Source: Aromatoleum diolicum
Lineage (GTDB): Bacteria; Pseudomonadota; Gammaproteobacteria; Burkholderiales; Rhodocyclaceae
Length of the DNA: 64,000 nucleotides
Assembly: GCF_012910955.1 (NCBI RefSeq)
Contig: NZ_WTVQ01000011.1
Location: forward strand, 1 to 64,000
Direction: 5' to 3'
Position numbers and translations under genes: made by a program. The notes below the pieces were generated by a model. It saw only the letters and a list, made by a program, of their open reading frames with translations, searched no databases and was not told where the DNA came from. This document shows, piece by piece, positions 34,154-43,740 of the stretch (the stretch's first letter is position 1; every line of letters begins with the position of its first letter).

Positions 34154-35296
34154 TCATTTGCGCGCTTCGAGCAGTTTGATGAAGCGATCGAACAGGTAGG
34201 CCACGTCATGCGGGCCCGGGCTGGCTTCAGGATGCCCTTGAAAGCAAAACGCGGGCACGTCGGTGCGTTCCATCCCCTGAAGACTGCCGTCGAATAACGA
34301 CACATGGGTCGGTCGAAGGTTTGCGGGAAGGGTATCGGCGTCCACCGCAAAACCATGATTCTGGCTGGTGATCAGCACCTGACCGGAATCGAGATCCTTG
34401 ACCGGATGGTTTGCCCCGTGATGACCGAATTTCATCTTTACGGTCTTCGCGCCGGACGCGAGCGCCATCAACTGGTGGCCGAGACAGATGCCGAAGGTCG
34501 GAATGCCACGCGCAAGGAATTCGCGAATTGCGGCAATCGCGTAATCACACGGTTCGGGATCGCCCGGACCGTTGGACAGGAAGATTCCGTCAGGTTTGAA
34601 CGCAAGCGCCTCCGCGGCGGATGTCTGCGCCGGCACGACGGTGAGGCGGCAACCGCGACTGGCGAGCATGCGCAGGATATTGCGCTTGACGCCAAAATCA
34701 TAGGCGACGACGTGGAAACGCGCGTCCTGCGGGGTTTGATAACCGGCACCGAGGCTCCATTCACCTTCTGCCCACTCGACCGGGCTGTCGGCACTGACGA
34801 CCTTTGCCAGATCCATGCCGGCAAGACCGGGAAATGCCCGCGCTTGTGCGATGGCGGCTTCGGCATTGAGCGTGGCACCTTCGCGCGCGGCAACGATGCA
34901 GCCGGCCTGTGCACCTTTCTCGCGCAGCAAGCGGGTGAGCTTCCGGGTATCTAAGCCGGCGATAGCGACCACGTTCTCCGCCTTCAGATAGGCATCGAGT
35001 GTCTGGTCCATGCGAAAGTTGGACGGCAGGATCGGCAGATCACGGATCACCAGTCCGGCAGCATGCACGCGGTCGGATTCGACGTCTTCGCGATTGACAC
35101 CGGTGTTGCCGATATGAGGATAGGTCAGCGTTACGATCTGGCGGCAGTAGCTCGGGTCGGTAAGGATTTCCTGGTAACCGGACATCGAGGTGTTAAATAC
35201 GACCTCACCAACCGTGCTGCCGGCCGCACCGATTCCCTTGCCGAAAAATACCGTCCCGTCGGCAAGTGCTAGTAGGGCGGGCGGGGAAGCAGTCAC
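34154..35296 (-). CDS. carA: Carbamoyl-phosphate synthase small subunit
   Basis: Glutamine amidotransferase subunit that feeds ammonia to CarB. It has 380 residues. The start is GTG at 35296, with CAGGAG six bases upstream. The N-terminal domain starts [20 protein letters not shown]. The class I amidotransferase domain has the oxyanion loop [14 protein letters not shown], nucleophile Cys in [18 protein letters not shown] and the His-Glu pair in [15 protein letters not shown] promoter and a leader terminator lie upstream. Confidence 0.97.
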   Translation of the reverse strand: MTASPPALLALADGTVFFGKGIGAAGSTVGEVVFNTSMSGYQEILTDPSYCRQIVTLTYPHIGNTGVNREDVESDRVHAAGLVIRDLPILPSNFRMDQTLDAYLKAENVVAIAGLDTRKLTRLLREKGAQAGCIVAAREGATLNAEAAIAQARAFPGLAGMDLAKVVSADSPVEWAEGEWSLGAGYQTPQDARFHVVAYDFGVKRNILRMLASRGCRLTVVPAQTSAAEALAFKPDGIFLSNGPGDPEPCDYAIAAIREFLARGIPTFGICLGHQLMALASGAKTVKMKFGHHGANHPVKDLDSGQVLITSQNHGFAVDADTLPANLRPTHVSLFDGSLQGMERTDVPAFCFQGHPEASPGPHDVAYLFDRFIKLLEARK

Positions 35297-35355
35297 GACA
35301 AACTCCTGAGTTCAGCCGATAAGACAGGGAAGGCCAGTCGGCCGCCCTGTGCGTG

Positions 35356-35388
35356 AAAAAAACGGGATGAGCCGGTCGGCCAATCCCG
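35356..35388 (-). terminator. Intrinsic terminator in the dapB-carA gap (possible carA attenuator)
   Basis: On the minus strand CGGGAT / ATCCCG encloses an inner GCC/GGC stem and is followed by an unbroken run of seven T. It follows the dapB stop by 74 bp. Because a good promoter lies between dapB and this hairpin, it is also placed within the first 45 nt of the carA transcript. Confidence 0.8.
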
Positions 35389-35404
35389 CTATCAAAACCC
35401 GCTG

Positions 35405-35433
35405 ATTGTATCGTTTGATGCCGTCCGAGGCAA
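35405..35433 (-). promoter_or_regulatory. Sigma-70-type promoter of carAB
   Basis: On the minus strand, TTGCCT (35433-35428) and TACAAT (35410-35405) are separated by exactly 17 bp. Transcription would start near 35398 on a sequence reading GGGTTTTGA, and a leader terminator follows at once. The leader to the carA GTG is about 100 nt. Confidence 0.6.
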
Positions 35434-35461
35434 CGCTAGCCACAGACGCAGGACCAGTGGA

Positions 35462-36268
35462 TCAACGCAGACCGAGCACGTCCTGCATGTCGAAAAGGCC
35501 ATTGGCGTGGCCCGCGAGGAAGCGCCCGGCACGCACCGCACCGAGCGCGTAGGGCATGCGACTGCCCGACTTGTGAGTAATTTCAATGCGTTCGCCAATA
35601 CCGGCGAAAAGCACAGTGTGATCCCCGACTACATCACCACCACGAATGGTCGAAAAACCGATCGTCTCAGCGTTGCGTTCGCCAGTGACGCCCTCGCGCC
35701 CATAGATCGCGCAGGTTTCGAGATTCCGCCCAAGCTCGCGTGCAACGACCTCCCCCATACGCAGGGCGGTCCCCGAGGGCGCGTCTACCTTGAAGCGATG
35801 ATGGGCCTCGATGACTTCAACGTCGTAGCCCTCGTTGAGGATGCGCGCGGCCATTTCGAGCAGTTTGAACACGGCATTCACGCCAACCGCCATATTCGGC
35901 GCAAATACGACCGGAATCGTTCTGGCTGCTGTGAAGATCGCTTCCTTCTCGCCGGCGGTAAAGCCGGTCGTCCCGATCACCATCGACTTGCCGAGCTCGC
36001 GGGCGATGTCAAGGTGCACCAAGGTGCCTTCGGGCCGCGTGAAGTCGATTACACAATCGGCCGCGGCAATGGCCGCACGCGGATCGTCGGTGATCGCAAC
36101 ACCACAGGGAACACCGATCAATTCTCCCGCGTCGCGCCCGATGAAGGGCGTGCCCGGTCGGTCGAACGCAGCCGCAAGCGTCACTCCTTCATCCTGGAGG
36201 CTGGCTTCGATCAGCATCCGGCCCATTCGCCCGGATGCTCCGGCAATTGCAATACGCAGTGAGGTCAT
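35462..36268 (-). CDS. dapB: 4-hydroxy-tetrahydrodipicolinate reductase
   Basis: NAD(P)H-dependent step of lysine and meso-diaminopimelate synthesis. It has 268 residues from the ATG at 36268 ([16 protein letters not shown]), with AGGAA eight bases upstream. The Rossmann motif is [15 protein letters not shown]. Substrate and catalytic residues are in [20 protein letters not shown] (the HHRFKxDAPSGTA signature). It lies 25 bp before bamE's end in the same direction and upstream of the carA promoter. Confidence 0.97.
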   Translation of the reverse strand: MTSLRIAIAGASGRMGRMLIEASLQDEGVTLAAAFDRPGTPFIGRDAGELIGVPCGVAITDDPRAAIAAADCVIDFTRPEGTLVHLDIARELGKSMVIGTTGFTAGEKEAIFTAARTIPVVFAPNMAVGVNAVFKLLEMAARILNEGYDVEVIEAHHRFKVDAPSGTALRMGEVVARELGRNLETCAIYGREGVTGERNAETIGFSTIRGGDVVGDHTVLFAGIGERIEITHKSGSRMPYALGAVRAGRFLAGHANGLFDMQDVLGLR

Positions 36269-36293
36269 GCACAAATTCCTGTAACTGAACGCG

Positions 36294-36713
36294 TCAATCC
36301 TTGGCAGCGGGGGGTGTGATCTCGATCACGCGACTGCGCTCGGTCTGAGCCTCCGCGGCCTTGCCCTGAGCGTCGCCGGACTGGATATCCCCTTCGACGC
36401 GATCAAGCCGATCACCGTCGAAAAACACGCTTAGAACGCGTTGCTGCGCGTCACCGCGTCCGGGACGAAAAGTATAGACGTAGTCCCAGCGATCGGAGCG
36501 AAACACGTCAACCACCAGCGGGGTGCCGAGGGCAAAACGGACCTGCTCGCGCGTCATGCCTTTCTTCAGGCGGGCGACCATCTCTTGGTCAACGTAATTG
36601 CCCTGCCGCACATCGATACGGTGAGGATTTAGGCGATCAGTAAGAGTATTGAAGGAACAACCGGCCAGCAGGCCGATGACGGCGACGACCGCCGGAAGTG
36701 TCATTAAGCGCAT
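36294..36713 (-). CDS. bamE: Outer-membrane assembly lipoprotein BamE
   Basis: Accessory lipoprotein of the BAM complex that inserts beta-barrel proteins into the outer membrane. It has 139 residues with a lipoprotein signal ending at the lipobox LLAGC (Cys19). The family core is [40 protein letters not shown] and [12 protein letters not shown] charged, Gln/Glu-rich C-terminal tail extends beyond the core. It is divergent from fur, a widespread pairing. Confidence 0.95.
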   Translation of the reverse strand: MRLMTLPAVVAVIGLLAGCSFNTLTDRLNPHRIDVRQGNYVDQEMVARLKKGMTREQVRFALGTPLVVDVFRSDRWDYVYTFRPGRGDAQQRVLSVFFDGDRLDRVEGDIQSGDAQGKAAEAQTERSRVIEITPPAAKD

Positions 36714-36834
36714 GGATGGATTTCTTGGTCGTTGGCGCCGGACGGCGTATCGTTCTCAGGCGAAGCCAAAAAAATATATCATACGTAGCCAGCAGCCACG
36801 CGGTATCAGTGCGCAGCGACCCATCGGGGCGACA

Positions 36835-37272
36835 ATGTCAGAGAACTCCCAGAACCTCAAAAATATAGGCCTCAAGGCCACCTACCCGCGTCTGAAGATC
36901 CTGGATCTTTTTCAGACTTCCGATCTTCGCCACCTTACAGCGGAAGACGTATACCGCCTGTTGATGGCCGAAGGCATGGACATCGGCTTGGCAACGGTCT
37001 ATCGCGTCCTGACCCAGTTCGAGCAGGCGGGCCTGCTCGAACGGCATTACTTTGAGTCAGGCAAGGCGGTGTTCGAACTCAAGGAAAGCGGCCACCACGA
37101 CCATCTGGTGTGCGTGCAGTGCGGCAAGGTGGAAGAATTTTTCGACGCGGAAATCGAACGGCGGCAAAACAAGATCGCCGAAGAGCGCGGCTTTGCGGTA
37201 CGCGAGCATGCTTTGTATCTATACGCCGACTGCCTCAGGAAGGATTGCCCCAACCGTAAACTTGGCGAATAA
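36835..37272 (+). CDS. fur: Ferric uptake regulator
   Basis: Iron-responsive repressor. It has 145 residues from the ATG at 36835 ([20 protein letters not shown]), with GGGG upstream. The winged-helix domain includes [20 protein letters not shown]. The metal-binding part has the sequence [10 protein letters not shown] with a CxxC zinc motif and a second C-x4-C near the C-terminus (CLRKDCPNR). An upstream frame to 36649 lies in the divergent promoter region and is not used. Confidence 0.97.
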   Translation: MSENSQNLKNIGLKATYPRLKILDLFQTSDLRHLTAEDVYRLLMAEGMDIGLATVYRVLTQFEQAGLLERHYFESGKAVFELKESGHHDHLVCVQCGKVEEFFDAEIERRQNKIAEERGFAVREHALYLYADCLRKDCPNRKLGE

Positions 37273-37293
37273 CGCGCGCAGCGCCCGCTGCGC

Positions 37294-38964
37294 TCAGGTC
37301 TGTGCCACGCGATCCGCGCCCAGCATTTCCGCAGCATGACGGCGCGTCGTTTCGGTAATATTCACGCCGCCCAGCATCCGGGCGATTTCCTCGACGCGCC
37401 CATCGCCATCAAGTGGGGTCACCGCACTGACGACCTCGCCGCCGCGCTGCGATTTCGCGATGTTCCATTGCCAGTCGGCACATGCCGCGACTTGCGGCAG
37501 GTGGGTGACGCACAGAACCTGTCGCTCCAGCCCCAGTCGATGCAGCAGCTTACCGACGATTTCCGCGACACCACCACCGATTCCGACATCAACCTCGTCG
37601 AAAATCAGCGTCGGTGTTGCCGAATCGCGGCTCGTCATGACCTGGATTGCCAAGCCGATGCGCGATAACTCGCCACCGGAAGCAACTTTCGCCAGCGGCC
37701 GCAGTGGCTGACTGGGGTTGGCAGCGACGCGGAATTCGATGCTTTCCAGTCCATGAACAGCGGGCGCGCAGGATTCGAGCGCAGCCGCGAATTGTCCTCC
37801 GGCCATCGCCAGCGTCTGCATGGCTTCGGTGATCTCACGTGACAGCGCGTCGGCAGCGGGACGGCGAACCGCTGACAAACGTTGTGCGGCAGCCTCGTAA
37901 TCAGCACGGGCACCACTCTCCTGCTCGGCCAGACGCGCGGGGTCGGCGCGTGCCACGAGTTCATCGAGCTTGCTCGTCCATTCCTCAAGAAGGTCGGGCA
38001 AGGCCTCCGGCGCCAACCGGTGCTTGCGGGACATATCTGTGACCCGCTCGATGCGACGCTCGATTTCGCCAAGCCGCTGCGGGTCGAGATCCAGACGGTC
38101 GCGGTAACGACGCAAGGCGTGCAGTGCCTCGTCGGCCTGAATCGCTGCGCCGGAAAGCAGTTCGAGCACGTCAGTCAGCCCCGGATCGAGGTCAGCCATC
38201 GCACCAACCCGGACGTTGATGTGGCGCAACTGTGAGGTCACTGCGGCATCGCCCTCGCCAAGCACCACGAGGGCTTCGTCAGCCCCGTCCATCAGGCCCG
38301 CAGCGTGGGCAAGACGCGAATGTTCGGCATTGATTGCTGCCCATTCATCCGCATCAAACGAGAGGTCCTGAAGTTCACCGATCTGCCACACGAGCAGTTC
38401 GCGCTCGCGCTCCGAGGCTGCTGAGTCGTGCTCGGCAGCACGGCGTAATTCGGCGAGTTGCTGCCAGACACGGAACCGCGCAGCGACATCGGCAGCAAGG
38501 ACGGTTGCCCCCGCATGGCAATCGAGCAGGGCACGCTGGGAATCCCCCCTGAGCAGGGCATGGTGGGCGTGCTGGCCATGAATGTCGGCCAGCCAGTCAC
38601 CGGCATCGCGCAACTGCGCCTGCGTTACGGGCACCCCGTTGATCCAGGCGCGAGAACGCCCGCCCGCCTCGACGACTCGACGCAGAATCACCATGCCTTC
38701 GTCTGCCGGCAAGTCTTGCGTGGTCAGCCAGTCTGCCAATCCGCCCGAAGTCGGCAGTTCGAATTCCGCGGCAATATCAGCCTTGTCGCGCCCCGTGCGC
38801 ACCGCGCCGGCATCGGCACGACCACCGAGTGCAAGCCCCAAGGCATCGAGCAAAATGGACTTGCCCGCACCGGTCTCGCCGGTCAGGGCACCGAAACCGG
38901 ACTCAAATTCGAGTTCCAGGCGGTCAACAATGACGAAATCCCGAATGGTCAGGCGGCGTAGCAT
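37294..38964 (-). CDS. recN: DNA repair protein RecN
   Basis: SMC-like ATPase acting in recombinational double-strand-break repair. It has 556 residues from the ATG at 38964 (MLRRLTIRDFVIVDRLELEF). Walker A is GALTGETGAGKSILLDALG. The middle is charged and heptad-like (coiled coil). The C-terminal half has the signature LASGGELSRIGLAIQVM and Walker B TLIFDEVDVGIGG. It is convergent with fur, and nadK lies 34 bp upstream. Confidence 0.96.
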   Translation of the reverse strand: MLRRLTIRDFVIVDRLELEFESGFGALTGETGAGKSILLDALGLALGGRADAGAVRTGRDKADIAAEFELPTSGGLADWLTTQDLPADEGMVILRRVVEAGGRSRAWINGVPVTQAQLRDAGDWLADIHGQHAHHALLRGDSQRALLDCHAGATVLAADVAARFRVWQQLAELRRAAEHDSAASERERELLVWQIGELQDLSFDADEWAAINAEHSRLAHAAGLMDGADEALVVLGEGDAAVTSQLRHINVRVGAMADLDPGLTDVLELLSGAAIQADEALHALRRYRDRLDLDPQRLGEIERRIERVTDMSRKHRLAPEALPDLLEEWTSKLDELVARADPARLAEQESGARADYEAAAQRLSAVRRPAADALSREITEAMQTLAMAGGQFAAALESCAPAVHGLESIEFRVAANPSQPLRPLAKVASGGELSRIGLAIQVMTSRDSATPTLIFDEVDVGIGGGVAEIVGKLLHRLGLERQVLCVTHLPQVAACADWQWNIAKSQRGGEVVSAVTPLDGDGRVEEIARMLGGVNITETTRRHAAEMLGADRVAQT

Positions 38965-38998
38965 AAGCGTCGCGGAATACCGGAAAAAGAAGTGAAAA

Positions 38999-39883
38999 TC
39001 AGGGCAAGCGCGGGGTTGCGCTCCAGTGGAGTTTTTCGCGAAGCATCGCAAAATAGCTATAGCCTTCCGGATGCAGTAGCCGTAGATCCTTGGGCGAACG
39101 CGTCACCCGCACGAGATCGCCTGCGCGTGCATCAAAGCGCGTCTGGCCATCGAAATGGACCCGCGCATCGTGCGGCGGTAGCAGCACGATCTCGATGCGG
39201 CAGGTATCCGGCAACGTCACAGGACGCGCCGTCAGCGCATGCGGACACAAGGGCACCAATGCGATTCCGCCGACGTTCGGGTGCAGGATCGGACCATTGG
39301 CCGATAAGGCGTAGGCAGTCGAGCCAGTCGGCGTCGTCAGGATCATGCCATCGGAGCGCTGGGTATAGACGTATTCGCCGTCGATCAAAAGGTCGAATTC
39401 GATCATGCGCCCGAGATCGCCTTTGTTCACGACAACATCGTTGAGCGCCAGGGTATGAAAGACCCGGTGACCGGCGCGCAGCACCTCGGCATCGATCATC
39501 GCACGCGATTCTTCGGTGTAACGCCCGTCGAGAATCTCGGACAGCTTGGCGAGTGCCTCGTTGCGTGAGATGTCGGTGAGAAAGCCGAGCCGTCCTTGAT
39601 TGATCCCCACCAGCGGCACGGCATGTTCCGACAGGCGGCGCGCAGTGTTGAGCATCGTACCGTCGCCACCGAGCACCACCGCCAGATCAGCCTGGACGCC
39701 GATGTCGTCATACGTGGCGGTGGCAAACTCGCCAACCAGGCCGATGGAACTTGCCGTACCCTGTTCGATCCATACAGCAAGTCCACGTTCGCGGAGAAAA
39801 CCCGCAATGGACAGCACCGCACCTGCAACATCCGGGCTCTGGTATTTGCCGATCAGGGCAACGGTATTAAAGCTCTGGGTCAT
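38999..39883 (-). CDS. nadK: NAD kinase
   Basis: Phosphorylates NAD to NADP. It has 294 residues from the ATG at 39883 (MTQSFNTVALIGKYQSPDVA). Diagnostic motifs are LAVVLGGDGTMLNTARR (GGDG), GINQGRLGFLTDI, LNDVVVNKGDLGRMIEFDL and TTPTGSTAYALSANGPI. Upstream in-frame Met codons reach 40006 but overlap the divergent hrcA gene. recN follows after 34 bp, a frequent nadK-recN pairing. Confidence 0.96.
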   Translation of the reverse strand: MTQSFNTVALIGKYQSPDVAGAVLSIAGFLRERGLAVWIEQGTASSIGLVGEFATATYDDIGVQADLAVVLGGDGTMLNTARRLSEHAVPLVGINQGRLGFLTDISRNEALAKLSEILDGRYTEESRAMIDAEVLRAGHRVFHTLALNDVVVNKGDLGRMIEFDLLIDGEYVYTQRSDGMILTTPTGSTAYALSANGPILHPNVGGIALVPLCPHALTARPVTLPDTCRIEIVLLPPHDARVHFDGQTRFDARAGDLVRVTRSPKDLRLLHPEGYSYFAMLREKLHWSATPRLP

Positions 39884-39914
39884 GCCGCGGATTAAACCAC
39901 AATCACCCAAGACC

Positions 39915-39944
39915 TTGGCAGACATGCCGGCACTTCCATAGAAT
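39915..39944 (+). promoter_or_regulatory. Sigma-70-type promoter of hrcA
   Basis: TTGGCA (39915-39920) and TAGAAT (39939-39944), each 5 of 6 to consensus, are separated by 18 bp. Transcription from about 39951 leaves a leader of roughly 18 nt. There is no CIRCE element and no CTTGAAA heat-shock element here, so hrcA looks constitutively expressed. Confidence 0.6.
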
Positions 39945-39968
39945 CCCCGGAAAGAGCCCATAACCATC

Positions 39969-40997
39969 ATGAAGCCGCTAGACCCTCGCGCCCAAATCCT
40001 GCTCAAGACCCTGATCGAACGTTACATCGTCGAAGGGCAGCCCGTTGGCTCGCGCGCGCTGTCGCGCTATTCGGGCCTGGAGTTGTCTCCGGCGACCGTG
40101 CGTAACGTGATGAGCGATCTCGAGGAAATGGGCTTCATCACCAGCCCGCATACCTCGGCCGGCCGGATCCCGACCGCGCTCGGCTACCGGTTCTTTGTCG
40201 ACTCCTTGCTGACGGTGCAGCCGATGGAGCAGGCGCGGGTGCGCGAGCTCAAGGGTCACCTGCAACCCGACCAGCCACAGCGACTCATCAGTTCGGCCTC
40301 GCACCTGCTGTCGGAACTGACGCAGTTCGCGGGCGTCGTGGTGTCACCACGTCGCGAGACGTTGAAAATCCGCCAGATCGAGTTCATCAGCCTGTCGGAA
40401 AACCGCATCCTGCTGATCATCGTTACTACCGCCGGTGACGTGCAGAACCGCATCATCATCACCCGGCGCGCCTATTCGCCAAGTGAGCTGACCGAGGCGG
40501 CGAGCTACCTGACCGAGCACTTCGGCGGACTCGGTTTCGATGATATCCGCACCCACATCCAAGCCGAACTCAGGCAGTTGCGCAGTGACATGAGCGAGTT
40601 GATGACCGCTACAGTCGAAGCGGGTAACGCCGCCGCGCAGGAAGACGACACCAGCTACGTTCTGTCCGGCGAAACCAATCTGCTCGATGTCGAGGACCTG
40701 TCGTCGAACATGGCACGGCTGCGCGAGCTGTTCAAGCTGTTTGAGCAGAAAACCGGCCTGATTCAGCTGCTGGATCTTTCGAACCGAGCACAGGGCGTGC
40801 AGATTTTCATCGGCGACGAATCCGGGATCGCACAACTCGACGGCTGCAGCGTCGTGACGGCCGGCTACGAGGTCAACGGCAGGATTGTCGGGTCGGTGGG
40901 GGTCATCGGCCCTACTCGCATGGCTTATGATCGCGTAATTCCGATTGTCGACATCACCGCCCGTCTTTTGTCGCACGCTCTGTCGAACACGCACTGA
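39969..40997 (+). CDS. hrcA: Heat-inducible transcription repressor HrcA
   Basis: Represses heat-shock operons through CIRCE operators. It has 342 residues. The N-terminal winged helix includes [20 protein letters not shown] and [38 protein letters not shown] follows. The C-terminal part contains [20 protein letters not shown]. It heads a run with hemH (32-bp gap) and the small membrane protein. No inverted repeat TTAGCACTC-N9-GAGTGCTAA was found before hrcA, grpE or dnaK, so its targets are probably outside the window. Confidence 0.95.
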   Translation: MKPLDPRAQILLKTLIERYIVEGQPVGSRALSRYSGLELSPATVRNVMSDLEEMGFITSPHTSAGRIPTALGYRFFVDSLLTVQPMEQARVRELKGHLQPDQPQRLISSASHLLSELTQFAGVVVSPRRETLKIRQIEFISLSENRILLIIVTTAGDVQNRIIITRRAYSPSELTEAASYLTEHFGGLGFDDIRTHIQAELRQLRSDMSELMTATVEAGNAAAQEDDTSYVLSGETNLLDVEDLSSNMARLRELFKLFEQKTGLIQLLDLSNRAQGVQIFIGDESGIAQLDGCSVVTAGYEVNGRIVGSVGVIGPTRMAYDRVIPIVDITARLLSHALSNTH

Positions 40998-41029
40998 GCG
41001 TTTCGACGTTCCCCAGAAAAAGGATCAGC

Positions 41030-42127
41030 ATGGCCCGCTACTGGCCCGAACCCCCCTACACGCATGGCACAGCACCCCGCACCGGCGTACTGCTGGTCAA
41101 CCTCGGCACCCCGGAGGCACCGACCGCCGCGGCGGTTCGCCCATACCTCAAGCAGTTTCTGTCGGACCCGCGGGTCGTAGAGATTCCCCGTCTTGCTTGG
41201 TGGCCGATCCTTAACGGCATCATCCTCAACACGCGGCCAAAGAAGTCTGCCGAGAAATACGCCAGCATCTGGATGGATGGCGGCTCGCCGCTGAAGGTAC
41301 ATACCGAGAAGCAGGCCAAGCTGCTTGCCGGTTATCTAGGCCATGGAGGCATTACCAACGTCCACGTCGAATGGGCGATGCGTTATGGCGCTCCAGCGGT
41401 TCCGGACGTCCTGAACCGCATGAAGGCAGCAGGCTGCTCGCAAATCCTGATCGTACCGCTGTATCCGCAGTACGCAGCGAGCACGACCGCGAGCGTGATG
41501 GACGAAGTCGCACACTGTCTGACGCGCTGGCGCAACCTGCCGGAAATCCGCTATGTGCGCAACTTTCACGACCATCCGGGCTACATCGCCGCACTGGCCC
41601 AGAGCGTACGTGATCACTGGATGAAGCACGGCGAGGGCGACAAGCTGGTGATGAGCTTTCACGGGGTGCCGCGGCGCTCGCTCGATCTTGGAGATCCGTA
41701 CCACTGCGAATGCCAAACCACGGCTCGCCTGCTCGCCGCCGAACTGGACCTCCCCGCGGAGCGCTGGCAACTAACCTTCCAGTCCCGGTTCGGCAAAGCT
41801 GAATGGCTCAAGCCCTACACCCAGCCAACCCTGGAGGCGCTCGCACGTCAGGGCACTCAGCGAGTGGACGTACTTTGCCCGGGCTTCCCTTCCGACTGTC
41901 TCGAAACACTCGAGGAAATAGGGCTTGAATGCAAGCATGCATTCATCGAATCCGGAGGCAAGACCTTCCACTACATTCCTTGCCTCAATGAACGGGACGA
42001 CTGGATAGCGGCGCTGACCGACATCGTGCGCGACCACTTGGGCAACTGGCTCACCTTGCCCGCACGTGATGCAGGCGAGCTTGCCATCGCAGCATTGCGC
42101 GCCCGCGCCGCAGGAGCCGAGCGCTGA
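41030..42127 (+). CDS. hemH: Ferrochelatase
   Basis: Inserts Fe2+ into protoporphyrin IX, the last step of haem synthesis. It has 365 residues, with AAGGA seven bases before the ATG. Signatures are [37 protein letters not shown], the catalytic His in [35 protein letters not shown] and [20 protein letters not shown]. It lies directly between hrcA and the holin-family gene, whose start follows after 2 bp. Confidence 0.97.
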   Translation: MARYWPEPPYTHGTAPRTGVLLVNLGTPEAPTAAAVRPYLKQFLSDPRVVEIPRLAWWPILNGIILNTRPKKSAEKYASIWMDGGSPLKVHTEKQAKLLAGYLGHGGITNVHVEWAMRYGAPAVPDVLNRMKAAGCSQILIVPLYPQYAASTTASVMDEVAHCLTRWRNLPEIRYVRNFHDHPGYIAALAQSVRDHWMKHGEGDKLVMSFHGVPRRSLDLGDPYHCECQTTARLLAAELDLPAERWQLTFQSRFGKAEWLKPYTQPTLEALARQGTQRVDVLCPGFPSDCLETLEEIGLECKHAFIESGGKTFHYIPCLNERDDWIAALTDIVRDHLGNWLTLPARDAGELAIAALRARAAGAER

Positions 42128-42129
42128 GC

Positions 42130-42486
42130 ATGGATCCACGACTCAATCTGGCGCTACGCTGGCTGCTCAATGCACTCGCCCTGATGCTCTTGCCCGAACT
42201 CATCAGCGACCTGCGCGTCGAGAGCTACACCGCCGCCTTGCTGACCGCACTGTTGCTTGGACTCATCAACGCGCTGATCCGCCCATTCCTGATCCTCATT
42301 ACGCTGCCGATCACCTTGCTGACGCTGGGGCTGTTTACCCTCATCATCAACGCCCTGCTGTTCTGGGGCGTTGCCGGCCTGGTCAGTGGGGTGCATGTTC
42401 CCGATTTCTGGACAGCCTTCTGGAGCGCCCTCCTCTACAGCCTGCTGACGTGGCTGGTGAATATCGTCCTCGCGGACGGAAAGTAG
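42130..42486 (+). CDS. Small membrane protein, phage-holin-family-4 type (PF04020-like)
   Basis: A 118-residue integral membrane protein of unknown role. Four hydrophobic segments are evident: residues about 8-25, 33-55 (AALLTALLLGLINALIRPFL), 58-82 and 90-113. The motif LGLINALIRPFLILITLPIT is typical of the widespread family named after phage holins, which is mostly chromosomal and not lytic. It starts 2 bp after the hemH stop, so it is co-translated with hemH. No other phage gene is nearby. Function unknown. Confidence 0.85.
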   Translation: MDPRLNLALRWLLNALALMLLPELISDLRVESYTAALLTALLLGLINALIRPFLILITLPITLLTLGLFTLIINALLFWGVAGLVSGVHVPDFWTAFWSALLYSLLTWLVNIVLADGK

Positions 42487-42588
42487 ACCTATCCGCACGA
42501 CGATCAATTGTCGCAGGTAGCGAGTTCGGCCGGACGAACGTACGCTCCGGCGTGACCGTCACCCCCACCGCCAAATTTCGCCGCACCC

Positions 42589-42615
42589 TAAATTTTTGCG
42601 ACGCCCGACCGTTAA
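42589..42615 (+). promoter_or_regulatory. Candidate sigma-28 (FliA) promoter of the EF-hand-like gene
   Basis: TAAATTTT (42589-42596), 11 bp, then ACCGTTAA (42608-42615). Against the E. coli FliA consensus TAAAGTTT-N11-GCCGATAA this gives 13 of 16 matches with the exact spacing. A start near 42622 leaves a leader of about 27 nt before the ATG at 42649, which has AAGGA upstream. It is the only element of this kind I noticed in the window. Confidence 0.5.
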
Positions 42616-42648
42616 TACCTCTGGGCAGGTCGGCCACAAGGAACGGGC

Positions 42649-43713
42649 ATGAGAGTCGCGGCGGCAAACATACAGTTACAGTCATCCCACCTCGCCTTCA
42701 GTCGCCATTCGGTGTCCGAACGGCTTAAGATGTGGAGCGGCGAGCGCAATCCGCCTGCGGAACGCTCCAATGGGATCGGCACGCAGGTGCGCGAACTCGC
42801 GCGCGCAGAAGTCGAACTGTCCAGGGAAGGTCTTGCGGCGCAGGAAGCAGAGGCCGCCGACAATGAAGCGGACGCCCTCGACTCCGATCCCCGGATGAAG
42901 CTTCTCAAGCACATCATCGAAGCCTTCACCGGCCGGCCGATTCGCACGCTGCATCTGGCGGACCTGAAGTCCGGATTTATTGCAGCGGAGCCGCCTGCAC
43001 AGGCGCCACTGCATACCGGACGCGAAACGGCACCGCGGCGAGCCGGCTTCGGCGTCGAGTACGACTTCCACGCCAGCTATCAAGAATACGAACGCACGAC
43101 TTTCCAGGCCGAAGGCGTGGTGAAGACCGCCGACGGCAAGGAGATCCGTTTTAGCCTGGATCTCAGCATGGAGCGCAGTTTCAGCGAATCCATGAGCATG
43201 CAGCTGCGGCTTGGCGATGCACGCATGACGGACCCGCTGGTGCTGGACTTCGCCGGACCAGCCGCGGCACTTTCCGACACACGCTTCAAGTTTGATCTCG
43301 ATGCGGACGGACAAGCGGAGGAGATCCCCATGCTCGGCGGTGGACGCGGATATCTTGCCTTGGACCGCAACGACAACGGTCGCATCGACGACGGCAGCGA
43401 GCTCTTCGGCCCGACCAGCGGCGACGGCTTCGCCGAACTTGCAGCACTGGATGCCGACGGAAGCGGCTGGATCGACGAATCCGATCCGGCGTTCAAGCAA
43501 CTGCGGGTCTGGGCTCCTGCTACCGAAGGCGATGGCAGCCTGCAGACGGCTACCGAAGCCGGCGTCGGGGCGCTTTATCTGGGGAATGTCGCCACGCCGT
43601 TCGACCTTCGCGGCGCGGCCAACGACGCGCTGGGTGTGACGCGTTCAAGCAGCATCTATCTGCGCGAGGACGGCAGCGCCGGAACAGTTAGCCAGATCGA
43701 CTTAAGCGTATAG
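42649..43713 (+). CDS. Unknown protein with EF-hand-like calcium-binding loops
   Basis: I do not recognise this 354-residue protein as a named family. It has no signal peptide or membrane helix. The N-terminal 90 residues are charged and probably helical (VRELARAEVELSREGLAAQE). Residues about 130-210 look beta-rich (VKTADGKEIRFSLDLSMERS). Then come Asp-rich loops: FDLDADGQ (from 215), LALDRNDNGRIDDGSE (239-251) and LDADGSGWIDESD (268-279), which fit dockerin/EF-hand-type Ca2+ loops. Similar Asp-rich modules occur in secreted or VCBS-type proteins. It has its own ribosome site (AAGGA) and a candidate sigma-28 promoter, and it converges on the kinase gene with a 27-bp gap. A link to flagellar regulation is inference. 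Confidence 0.75.
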   Translation: MRVAAANIQLQSSHLAFSRHSVSERLKMWSGERNPPAERSNGIGTQVRELARAEVELSREGLAAQEAEAADNEADALDSDPRMKLLKHIIEAFTGRPIRTLHLADLKSGFIAAEPPAQAPLHTGRETAPRRAGFGVEYDFHASYQEYERTTFQAEGVVKTADGKEIRFSLDLSMERSFSESMSMQLRLGDARMTDPLVLDFAGPAAALSDTRFKFDLDADGQAEEIPMLGGGRGYLALDRNDNGRIDDGSELFGPTSGDGFAELAALDADGSGWIDESDPAFKQLRVWAPATEGDGSLQTATEAGVGALYLGNVATPFDLRGAANDALGVTRSSSIYLREDGSAGTVSQIDLSV

Positions 43714-43740
43714 CGCGACGGCTGGTTAGACGAAATCGGC

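Noticed and set aside
42130-42486. Prophage remnant suggested by the holin-family gene
   Set aside because: The family is mostly chromosomal. The gene is coupled to hemH, and no phage structural, lysis or integrase gene is nearby.
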